In this document: in pieces, positions 24,165 through 32,600 of the stretch
Numbering within the stretch: position 1 is the first letter of the stretch
Layout of the letters: each line of letters starts with the position of its first letter
DNA from: Pseudomonadota bacterium
Lineage (GTDB): Bacteria > Pseudomonadota > Gammaproteobacteria > Burkholderiales > Burkholderiaceae_C
Direction: 5' to 3'
DNA: 64,000 nt
Assembly (NCBI GenBank): GCA_021799355.1
Contig: JAJZAQ010000005.1
Location: 1 to 64,000, forward strand
Notes under the pieces: generated by a model
The model's database searches: none
The model's input: only the letters and a program-made list of their open reading frames with translations
Told to the model about the DNA's origin: nothing
Translations under genes and position numbers: made by a program

Positions 24165-26705
24165 TCAGCCGCCCAGGCTCATGTCGCGGCTGGGTTGCCG
24201 CGGTCGGGAACGGACAGGCGCGCGCTGCGGCGCTTCGACCTCGCGTTCTTCGGCGCGCTCATGGGCGACGACTTCACGTTCCACGGCTTTTTCCTGCGCC
24301 TTTTCTTCGGTGCGCTCTTGCTTTTGTTCCTGCGCTTCGCGTTTTTTCAGCTCTTCGTCGATGTTGCGGGTGCGCAGTTGTTGCTGAAGCTGATCCCGTT
24401 CGGTCTCGATCTTGGCCCACATGCGCTCGGTCACGCGCTCGCCCAGCGGAGTGAGGCGATCCTTGTCGTCAATCAGGCGGGTCTGTTCGTCATGGCCCTG
24501 CAGTTGGGTGCGCTGCTCTGGCGTGAGGGGCTGATCGCGCGAGGCGCGTTCGAGGGCGTCGAAGCCGTGGATGTCGAGCTTGCCGAGCAAGGCTTCGGCC
24601 TGCATGGCTTGTGCATCGACGGTGTAGGCGCGCCTGTCGCCGCCATGATCTGCGCGGACCGCTTCAACGCTGCCCTTGCCGACTGCTGGCGCGGTGAGTC
24701 TTGTGTCTGCACCGAGTTCTTCGCTCTGCAGGGTTTGCAGGCGGCCGAGCTGCCAGGTCTGTTGCAGTTCGGGGTTCTGCACTTTCAGACCCATGCGACC
24801 GGCAATCTCGGCGGTGCGCTCCTGGAATTCGCGGCTGCCGTTGAGTTGCAGCCCTTTGTCCATGTCGTACTTCTGCTCGGCCAGGCGCAGGGCGGCCTCG
24901 ATCTCGCGGTCATCGACGTGGTAGAGATCGACCCGCTCGCCCCGGTCGGTCATCACCCGTTGGCCATCGCGGGCATAGTGAACGCACTTCGGCGGGCCGT
25001 CCTCGATGTCGTGGGTCAGGCCATCGAGCACTTCGGGTTCCATCGCGGCGGTGCGCCGGCCCCGGATGCTTTGCTGCGCGGGATCGCGGCGTTTTTCCTG
25101 TTCGAGCAGGCGGGCGGCCACGGGGTCGTGTTCGGCGCGAGGTTCCAGAAACTCGCGCAGGGTCGGAACGAGAGGCAGGCTGCTGGCCAGGGTCTTGCGC
25201 TCGGCGGCTTGCTGTTTCTGCAGATGCTCGATTTGCTTGGCGGCCTCGAACGTCTGCACATCGGGATCGCCCCCATTCTTGACGGTTTCTGCGCGTTGCT
25301 GAGCCAGACTGGCGAACAGGGATTCCCGCGCGGCTTGATGCTGCGCGTTCAGGTCATGCCAGGCCTTGGCGCGAATTTCGCGGGCGGGCTGGGCCGCTTC
25401 GCGCCAGGCATTCAACAAGGCGGCTTCTTTCTGTGCGTCGCCGACTTCCGCCACTTTTTGCTCTGGTTGTGGCTTCGGCTCCTGTTCGGATTCGACTTGC
25501 TCCAGGGCCGCGTTGAGGTCGGCGAACTCCGCTCGCTTCAGGTTCACAGCTTGCTGGAGAGGGGCGGGTTTATCGGAGGCGGGTTTATCGGAGGCGGGTT
25601 TCTGCTGCGGTTCGATTTCAGCTTGTGGTTCCATCGGTTTCTCCTGCTTGAGGTGGGGAGTGGGGGACAAGGACTGACGCCCCTGCCCGGCGGATGGCGC
25701 GAGGCCGGGATGGCTGCGCTGGAAAATCCACGGCGGAACGGCGCGATCCAGGGTGGCGCGGATCGCGTCCGGGCCGCTGTCGCGGAGTTGGTCGCGGGCG
25801 TCGTAGCCGGGGGGTGTGACGCCGGAGGTTTTTTCGGGAAGGGCGATAGCGGTGCGGGCGCTGCCGAGGATGCGGGCGGCTTTGAGGGCATTGATCTGTC
25901 CTTTGTGGGCGGCACGCTCGCCGTCGTTGTCGGCGTAGAGGGTCATGCGGCCCTGCATTTCGTCATGCAGGGCGCGAGCCACGTCAGGAAGGTTCTGCGC
26001 CGAGAGCGCGGCGATGACGGGCAGTCCTGTGGCCTGATGGAGGGCCAGCGCGGTGCCGATGCCCTCGCACATCACGACATGCGGGGCGGTTTTGGCGGTC
26101 TCGAAGGCGCGCAGTGGCGCTTCGGCGTCCTGGCCGTCGATGGGGATGACGGCGAAGGCGCCCTGTGTCGGCGTACCCGCGACGAAGCGTTTGTCGGCAG
26201 ACTGGCCCGGTTCGGTCCAGGCGATGCGCTGTGCGCCGACCCAGCCGGGCTCGCCCTTGGTGAGCTTGAGCATGGGCACGATCAATTGCGCACTGTGCTG
26301 CCGCAGCCCAGCTGTGGGCAGTGCGGGGTTTTGAAGATAGGGAAAGTTCTGCGGCTCATGGCTGGCCTCCCAGCGCGCCAGGCTGTCGGAGATTGCGGCC
26401 ATTTGTCGCTCAGCTTGTTGCCGCAGCCAGGCGACGCGTTCGGCTTCAACCTTTTGTTGTTCTACAGGCGTGCGTTCCCGCGCCAGCTCCGGGCGAAAGG
26501 CGATGGGTTTGCCCTCGGCCTTGAAGTTGGTCACCCAGCCGGTGCCGTCCTCGCGCAGCAGATAGGCTGCGTCGTTCCTGCCATTCGGGCGGTCGCCCAC
26601 GTCGGCGCGGTGAATACGGCCATCGACCTGCAGACGCTGCGGGTCGATGTGCACATCCTGCAGACGGGCGAAGTCGAGAAACTGGGTGAGCTGGGTCGTG
26701 TCCAT
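24165..26705 (-). CDS. Toprim primase (TraC-like) with C-terminal large polyvalent-protein domain
   Basis: 846 residues. Residues about 20-290 hold a primase-associated region and a Toprim domain (MCEGIGTALALH with the catalytic Glu; LYADNDGE with the acidic pair). A Glu/Gln-rich linker (350-430) follows. From about 545 a C-terminal domain (GERVDLYHVDDREIEAALRL and following) matches the LPD7 type found on relaxases and primases of conjugative elements, and the same type occurs on the relaxase at 39686. TraC-type primases are carried with the transferred strand and start second-strand synthesis. Leader copy D abuts the start codon. Confidence 0.85.
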   Translation of the reverse strand: MDTTQLTQFLDFARLQDVHIDPQRLQVDGRIHRADVGDRPNGRNDAAYLLREDGTGWVTNFKAEGKPIAFRPELARERTPVEQQKVEAERVAWLRQQAERQMAAISDSLARWEASHEPQNFPYLQNPALPTAGLRQHSAQLIVPMLKLTKGEPGWVGAQRIAWTEPGQSADKRFVAGTPTQGAFAVIPIDGQDAEAPLRAFETAKTAPHVVMCEGIGTALALHQATGLPVIAALSAQNLPDVARALHDEMQGRMTLYADNDGERAAHKGQINALKAARILGSARTAIALPEKTSGVTPPGYDARDQLRDSGPDAIRATLDRAVPPWIFQRSHPGLAPSAGQGRQSLSPTPHLKQEKPMEPQAEIEPQQKPASDKPASDKPAPLQQAVNLKRAEFADLNAALEQVESEQEPKPQPEQKVAEVGDAQKEAALLNAWREAAQPAREIRAKAWHDLNAQHQAARESLFASLAQQRAETVKNGGDPDVQTFEAAKQIEHLQKQQAAERKTLASSLPLVPTLREFLEPRAEHDPVAARLLEQEKRRDPAQQSIRGRRTAAMEPEVLDGLTHDIEDGPPKCVHYARDGQRVMTDRGERVDLYHVDDREIEAALRLAEQKYDMDKGLQLNGSREFQERTAEIAGRMGLKVQNPELQQTWQLGRLQTLQSEELGADTRLTAPAVGKGSVEAVRADHGGDRRAYTVDAQAMQAEALLGKLDIHGFDALERASRDQPLTPEQRTQLQGHDEQTRLIDDKDRLTPLGERVTERMWAKIETERDQLQQQLRTRNIDEELKKREAQEQKQERTEEKAQEKAVEREVVAHERAEEREVEAPQRAPVRSRPRQPSRDMSLGG

Positions 26706-26729
26706 GCCCTGACTCTGCAGGGTGGGGAC
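26706..26729 (-). promoter_or_regulatory. Repeated leader element, copy D (short form, abutting the primase start)
   Basis: Minus strand: GTCCCCACCCTGCAGAGTCA GGGC directly followed by ATG. CCCTG-CAGAGT-CAGGG forms a perfect 5-bp stem with CAGAGT in the loop. The second hairpin seen in copies A, B, C and E is absent. Confidence 0.65.
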
Positions 26730-27126
26730 GGATGGTGCGGCGTCTGATCAGACCCGCCGTATTTCCCGCTTCAACCCGTCGTCGATTTCAATCGAAAGCC
26801 GCCACCGGCGGCGGCGTGTCGATCGGACGAGGCGGCGCGCTGGCGTTCGGGGTCGAACCGACTCTTTGGGGGACTGCTGATCGGCCTTAGCGCTCGGTCG
26901 GGCCGAGCGAAAGAAAGGCCGCTGTCGGCCATCTAATGCCGTTCGATGATTCTGGTGAGCCGCCATCTGACCATGGCAAACGAACTGCGTGCAGCGGCAG
27001 GCTTGAATTTCGGCGCTTTCCAATCGGCTCACGGCAAACCCGGCGCATGGCTCAAATCGGCGTCGGCGCTAATTCCCATCTAGGCGCGCAAGGGAAAGGG
27101 CCTCTTCCCATGAACACCCGGAACAT
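26730..27126. other. Intergenic region between the primase and dmeF, no gene seen
   Basis: About 400 bases upstream of the primase leader and downstream of dmeF. It should contain the promoter for the transfer block. I see no convincing coding frame; minus-strand frames here have biased basic composition without a ribosome site. The region marks the border between transfer genes and cargo. Confidence 0.5.
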
Positions 27127-28395
27127 CTAGCGCGTGACTTGAACGGTCACGTGGGAAAGATCGGAAAAGCGGGCGAGCAGGCGCTGGTAATGAACACAAT
27201 CCCTTTCGCCGTCATGATTTTGCACGGCGAGGATCGCGCCCAAGTGGCCCGGGCCCAGGCGCCAGAGGTGCAGATCGCGGATGCTGTCACCCTGCGCCTT
27301 CACCAGCGTCGCGATGTCATGGCTAAGCCGACGGTCTGGATTCATGTCGAGCAGAATCGCACCCGTGTCGCGGACTAGGCCGAATGACCAATTGGCGATC
27401 ACCAATGCCCCGACGATGCCCATGACCGGATCCATGAAATTCAAGCCGAAGAATTTGCCTGCGGCCAAGCCCAGGATCGCAAGGACGGAGACTGCCGCAT
27501 CCGCCGCAACGTGCACAAACGCTGCACGCATGTTGTGGTCTCGGTGGTGCCCGCCATGTGTATGGGGTATGGGTTCTTCGTAATGCAGCGTGGCGCCGAA
27601 CGACTCGAAGCGCGCCCCGAGCTTCACGTGCAGGCTGAAATCGTGTGGCTCGGGAATCTCCTCGACTGACTCCCAGCAGTCACCTACGTCACGCAAGGCA
27701 AAGCGCTGCTCTTCCCCGCCGGTGCGCACCGTGGTTAGCATGACATCAGCCGCCCAAAGGGGCTGCGCATTCCCTGGCTCTTGGAGAGAGCGCACCCGGA
27801 AGCGCGGAGGAACCCCATCCTCGAAGATGCTCAACTGCAGGCGTCCGGCCGGGGTGTCAATAACCTTCGGCTCGTCGTCATGTGCATGACCGGAGTGGTC
27901 GTGCGCATGGCCATTGCCGTGGTGGTGACCATGGTCGCCGCCACTGAGCATCCAGGCGCTGACAATGTTTACTATCAGTCCGAGGAAGGCGATCGCGATA
28001 GCCTCGTTGAAACCAATGCGCACAGGATGGAGCAGGCGGTCGACGGCCTCATAGCCAATTAGCAGCGCGATCATCGCCAGGATAATCGCGCTGGAAAAAC
28101 CCGCGAGGTCGCCGACCTTGCCCGTGCCAAAGCTGAAACGCGTGTCGCGCGCATGCCGTCGCGCATAGGTGTAGGCCACGGCCGCAATGAGCATCGCTGC
28201 TGCGTGGGTGCTCATGTGCAGGCCGTCGGCGATCAGGGCGAGGGAGCCGAAGTGCAAGCCACCGACGATCTCAATCACCATCACGACGCTGCACAGGGCG
28301 ATCACCCACCAGGTTTTGTGTGCGTTTCGGTCGTGGCCCTCGCCCAGGAAAACATGCTCGTGGTCTGGTACGGCAAGTTGTGGAATGGCGTTCAT
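27127..28395 (-). CDS. dmeF: DmeF-type cation diffusion facilitator (Co2+/Ni2+ exporter)
   Basis: 422 residues, six membrane helices, the first metal site in the second helix (ADGLHMSTHAA) and the second in helix five (HVAADAAVSVLAI). A His-rich cytosolic loop (about 155-185, GDHGHHHGNGHAHDHSGHAH) is typical of DmeF. The segment 190-290 is a long soluble insertion also seen in DmeF relatives. It exports divalent metal ions in exchange for protons. Start overlaps the repressor gene by four bases. Confidence 0.85.
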   Translation of the reverse strand: MNAIPQLAVPDHEHVFLGEGHDRNAHKTWWVIALCSVVMVIEIVGGLHFGSLALIADGLHMSTHAAAMLIAAVAYTYARRHARDTRFSFGTGKVGDLAGFSSAIILAMIALLIGYEAVDRLLHPVRIGFNEAIAIAFLGLIVNIVSAWMLSGGDHGHHHGNGHAHDHSGHAHDDEPKVIDTPAGRLQLSIFEDGVPPRFRVRSLQEPGNAQPLWAADVMLTTVRTGGEEQRFALRDVGDCWESVEEIPEPHDFSLHVKLGARFESFGATLHYEEPIPHTHGGHHRDHNMRAAFVHVAADAAVSVLAILGLAAGKFFGLNFMDPVMGIVGALVIANWSFGLVRDTGAILLDMNPDRRLSHDIATLVKAQGDSIRDLHLWRLGPGHLGAILAVQNHDGERDCVHYQRLLARFSDLSHVTVQVTR

Positions 28396-28670
28396 TTGAA
28401 ATAGCTCCTGAACACGTCAGCAAGCTCCTCGGCCGCGTCGGCAGCCATCGGATTCTTGCCCTTCAGCGGCTCGACAAGATGGCTCTGGATATGTTCCTGG
28501 ACAACCTCGCCGAGCAGTCCATTGAGAGCGCCGCGGCAACCGGCGACGACATGCAGCACTTGCTCGCACCCGGCTTCCGACTCAAGTGCGCGCTCGATGG
28601 CGTCGACCTGCCCCCGGATACGACGCACCCGGTTCAGCAGCTTGGCTTTCTGGCGGATGGTATGGCTCAT
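28392..28670 (-). CDS. dmeR: DmeR/RcnR-type metal-responsive repressor (CsoR family)
   Basis: 92 residues, all-helical. The N-terminus (MSHTIRQKAKLLNRVRRIRG) with His3, Cys35 (GCEQVL), His40 and a further Cys fits the RcnR/DmeR metal-binding fingerprint for Co2+/Ni2+. The protein binds G-tract DNA and releases it when metal binds. It is transcribed with dmeF and diverges from the gene at 28714. Confidence 0.85.
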   Translation of the reverse strand: MSHTIRQKAKLLNRVRRIRGQVDAIERALESEAGCEQVLHVVAGCRGALNGLLGEVVQEHIQSHLVEPLKGKNPMAADAAEELADVFRSYFK

Positions 28671-28679
28671 ATCCCTATG

Positions 28680-28699
28680 ATAGCCTACCCCCCTATCCG
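28680..28699 (-). promoter_or_regulatory. Probable DmeR operator with a G6 tract
   Basis: The minus strand reads ATAGGGGGGTAGGCTAT in the 43-bp gap between dmeR and the divergent gene. RcnR/DmeR sites consist of a run of Gs flanked by short A/T-containing half sites. Its position lets one site control both directions. Confidence 0.6.
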
Positions 28700-28713
28700 A
28701 TAATGTTTAACGC

Positions 28714-29286
28714 ATGCATCCCTTCCTCACATCAACCGTTCTGGTCGCCCTAGCTGAGATCGGTGACAAGACACAACTCTTGTCCCTGCTGCTGGCGGCC
28801 CGCTATCGCGCGCCCATTCCCATCATCCTGGGTATTTTGATCGCGACCCTGGCGAACCATGGGATCGCCGCCGGTGTGGGTGACATGCTCGCCCACACCT
28901 TGAAACCGTCGGTTCTGAACTGGGCCGTCGTCCTGTCCTTCGTCGTCATGGGGCTGTGGATACTGGTCCCTGACAAACTGGATGAGGAGAACCTGTCCAA
29001 ACGCAGCGCGCGCGGCATCTTCCTGACGGCCGCGCTGTCATTTTTCCTCGCCGAGATGGGCGACAAGACCCAGGTGGCGACCGTCGCGCTGGCTGCGCGC
29101 TTCAGCGAATGGATTCCAGTGGTGGCTGGTACGACGCTGGGCATGCTGCTGGCGAACGTGCCGGCAGTGCTGTTCGGACACCGATTTGCGGATCGGCTGC
29201 CGAGCCGTTGGATCCATGCCGTCGCGGCCGTCATGTTCATCGTTCTAGGTGCACTCGCGTTGCGTACGGCATTACAGGCCCAGTAA
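28714..29286 (+). CDS. GDT1/UPF0016-family metal transporter (probable Mn2+ or Ca2+ exporter)
   Basis: 190 residues with six membrane helices and two copies of the family signature, EIGDKT at 15-20 and EMGDKT near 115-120, which line the metal path. Bacterial members (MneA-type) export manganese. It diverges from dmeR across a single likely operator, so it probably belongs to the same metal-stress regulon. The substrate is not settled by sequence. Confidence 0.85.
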   Translation: MHPFLTSTVLVALAEIGDKTQLLSLLLAARYRAPIPIILGILIATLANHGIAAGVGDMLAHTLKPSVLNWAVVLSFVVMGLWILVPDKLDEENLSKRSARGIFLTAALSFFLAEMGDKTQVATVALAARFSEWIPVVAGTTLGMLLANVPAVLFGHRFADRLPSRWIHAVAAVMFIVLGALALRTALQAQ

Positions 29287-29608
29287 GTAGCAGCAAGCTG
29301 ACTCTCAACTCTACTGGCCGACGATCCGCTTTGACCAAGGTGCGCTTTATCGGTCAGAGCGCTGGACGTTCACTTTACGTAAATACTTGCAGGTGAAACA
29401 CGAACTGCCCAATAGGCCAGCGTGGATCGACAGCACCTCTACGCTAGAAACGATGGTGGAAATTCGAAGCGTGCACAACACGAATGTCACCTATGTGTGA
29501 CCTGAGCAGACGTATCGGTGCAATGGTCTGACTGATAGGAGGCTCTGGCCGATTTGCGGACACCCACGGGATCAAGTCCGGCGCATGGCCGGTGTCGGCC
29601 CGATACGG
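29287..29608. other. Intergenic region after the GDT1-type gene, no gene seen
   Basis: About 320 bases with no supported coding frame, no clear terminator and base composition less GC-rich than neighbours. It probably holds debris at the junction between the metal genes and the biotin/c-di-GMP block. Confidence 0.4.
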
Positions 29609-29698
29609 TCAATCTGTTGCTTGTTCCTCTAAATTCGAGATGTCGATGTTCTGTGCCCTGACGAGCGCCAGCTCCGATTTGTACCTCGACGAATTCAT
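29609..29698 (-). pseudogene. Short remnant, resembles part of a DUF2130 protein
   Basis: A 29-codon frame starts with an ATG that overlaps the stop of the large fusion gene (ATGA) and encodes MNSSRYKSELALVRAQNIDI and nine more residues before a stop. The segment resembles the C-terminal region of DUF2130 proteins (the 'RAQNIDI' part). It looks like a fragment of a gene once present downstream. The similarity comes from memory of the family and is short. Confidence 0.3.
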
Positions 29699-32600
29699 TG
29701 TTTGTGGTGCAAACGCACCTTCTCGACAAGCCAGGCCGTGAGTTTCTTACTGGCTGCCTTTCGCACTTCTTCGTCTTGTGCTTCATGGAAGATGGCGTGA
29801 TAGGACTCAGCCTCTGCTGCCTCAGCACCGAGGCGGCTCAGATAGGCATTGAGGGGGCACGGTTCTGATCGATGCATTTGGTTCGGAAAGGCTCCGTGGG
29901 CGTCCATCCAGTGGTAAGCCAATGCGCCCAATGGCGTGGAAAACTGCAATGGTGCGGGATCCGAGCTGTTCGTTCTCCTGTGCATGGCGTGTTGTACCGC
30001 CCAGTCCTGCAACTGCTCACTCGGCATGGGGCGTGCGATGCCGTAGCCTTGACCGAATTTGGCGCCCAGCACCGTCACGGCCTCGATGATCCCGTCATTC
30101 TCGACGCCCTCGACCACAACTTCCTTCTCAAAATCTCGCCCGATCTGCACCACGGTGCGCACCAAAGTCAGTGCTTTCACCGGGTCGCGCTCGATGTCGA
30201 GAATGATGCCCTGATCGACCTTGATGACATCAAATGGAAGGCTGGCCAGCCGTTTCAGGCTGCTGAAACCAGAGCCAAGGTCATCAATGGCGAACTGAAC
30301 GCCCAACTGCCCCAGCCTGGATATCGCTTCGTCACGCAAAATCTCATCGACCTCTTGCGATTCCAGCAGTTCCAAGACGAGATGATGCGGCGCGATGGCG
30401 TGCTCACGCAAAGATTGCTGGATCCATTGCATACAGTCCGGGTGCAAAAGCGTGGAAGGGGGCAGGTTGATGGACAGATCGATGTCCATATCTTGGGCCC
30501 GCCAATGCGCAAGCCGCTCCAAACTCTGAGACAGCCCCATGCGAAACAGCGCGTCCAAGTCAGCTTCGCGCAGCGCAGGCAGAAACTGCCCCGGAGCGAT
30601 GACCTTTCCCTCAGGCGAAACCAGCCGAGCCAGCGCCTCGACCTTGCGCAAACGACCGTCGATCAGATCAACCACGGGTTGCACAAACATCCTCAAACCA
30701 TCCGCGTAAAGCCATTGGCGGTACTGAGCGGCTTCACGTTGCCCGACAACAGGCGACCGTTTGCGCAGCAGATCGTCAACCAGATTCCAGCGGTTTTGTA
30801 GTGCGGCAAGAAAGGTGTGGCCCTGCTGCGTATCGAACTGGTTTGGATAGGCGCCGTAAAGGACCAGTACCGAGTCGGTCTGTCCAGCGCGCATCAGCGG
30901 AATCGCCGCCATACTGCGAATATTCAAACGCGCGGCATACTCAGCCCAGGGCGCCAAGCCCAAGCTGCTTTCGTAGTTTCTGGCCGTCAGGATCGATTCG
31001 TTACGCCATGCTTGCGCGGCCAATCCCATACCCGTTTGACTGTTCGCGTCCAACGATGGTTGCAACCTGGGCGTAGAGAGGACGTCGACGATTGAATCGG
31101 CAGCCTCTCCTGCACTGCCCTGCACCTGAAACTTCCCCATCGCATCTGGACGCAACAGGGTGCATCCACGCAAACCTGGTAGGGCCCCCAGGGCTTGAAG
31201 CTTGCCTTCAATCACGTCAAACCATGCCTGACCCGGGCGGGGCAACGGGCGGGCCAGATAAGCGTTGTAGGCGTTCTGTACGACCAGCATGGCATCGAGC
31301 TGGCTCTGCAGGTCGATTTGGATGCGGGCATCAAAGATCCGCTGCAATCGGCCGCGCTCCCGCGCACCTCTGTCGCTGGCGTCCAAGTGCCAATGCAGCA
31401 GGTCGCGATAGAGCTGCATCGAAACACTCAACCAAGACGATGCAACGCCAACCAACGCATGGACAGTGCCGAGATGCCTTCCGCGCTCCTGAATCTGCGC
31501 AGCCGTCGTCGCTGAGTCCAGCAGGAAACGCAAGTGTGCCGCCTGCCGGGACTTCAGCCGCGCCAACTCTTGGTCGTTCAGCGCGGAAAGAATGGCCGCC
31601 GTCTCGGCGCGTTGCGCGAGTTCGACATAGAAAGTCTCCACAAAATCTCGCTCGACCAACTCCAGCAGATCGTGGATCCGGTCAAGCAGCATCTGCGCAT
31701 CGGAGCCAAAGGGGTCAAATGGCGGCTCCGGCGCTTCATCCAAATGCTCCAGACTCACAAGTCCCCACCACTGGGTGCGCGAGGATTTGCGGGCTTTGAT
31801 GCGATACATCGCAGTGTCCGCCAGGCGCAGGAGCGAGTCGGCTTCGCCACTGTCTTTTGGCGCCAGGGCCACCCCCATACTCATACCGACACTGGCAGAG
31901 CGTTCCTCCCCAAGGTCGAATGGCGTCTCGACGGTTTGATGGAGTCGCCCAAAAATGACGCTCAACTGCATCATAGCGTCTTCAGGATCGATATCTTCGA
32001 TCACGAGCACAAACTCGTCGCCGCCCAGCCGGGCAATCAAGTCCGAACCTCGCGTGCACGCCAGAAGGCGTTCGCCGAGTTGTTTGAGCAGAACATCCCC
32101 CATCTCATGACCATAGCGGTCGTTGACGGCCTTGAAATCATCCAAATCGATCAGGCCGACCGCAACAGCACAGCCCAATCGCGACGCGCGGTCGATCGCG
32201 CGATCCAGATGTTGTTCCAGCGCTCGCCGGTTGGGCAAGCCGGTCAGCGGATCTGCGCGACTGAGTTGTTCCAGTTGCCGCACCAGGTGCTGGCGTTCTG
32301 TGACATCAACCACCGTCCAAACCACCAGGGTTGAGTCCCCAAGGTCCGATTCAAGTCGCCGACCGGAGATTGCAATGCAAGCCTGCTGACCATCGAGCCG
32401 CAAAATATCGAACGCATCCAGGGTGACTTGTCCCTCCTTGAGTGCCACCCTTGTCGCCTGAACCATGCGGTCGTCCAGCAAAGCGGGGGCGACATCCCCC
32501 ACTTTGCGCCCCAATAGCTCTCGAACACTGGGGGCGCCGAAAATGCGGGCGACGGCCTCGTTCGCCTCGGCAATGATGGCCCCCGGATAACGGACCATCA

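Noticed and set aside
23973-26747. 924-codon plus-strand frame opposite the primase
   Set aside because: The minus strand encodes a Toprim primase with clear motifs. The plus-strand product shows no domain.
26748-27032. Minus-strand frame in the primase-dmeF gap
   Set aside because: Arg-rich translation, no ribosome site, no family. Kept as intergenic.
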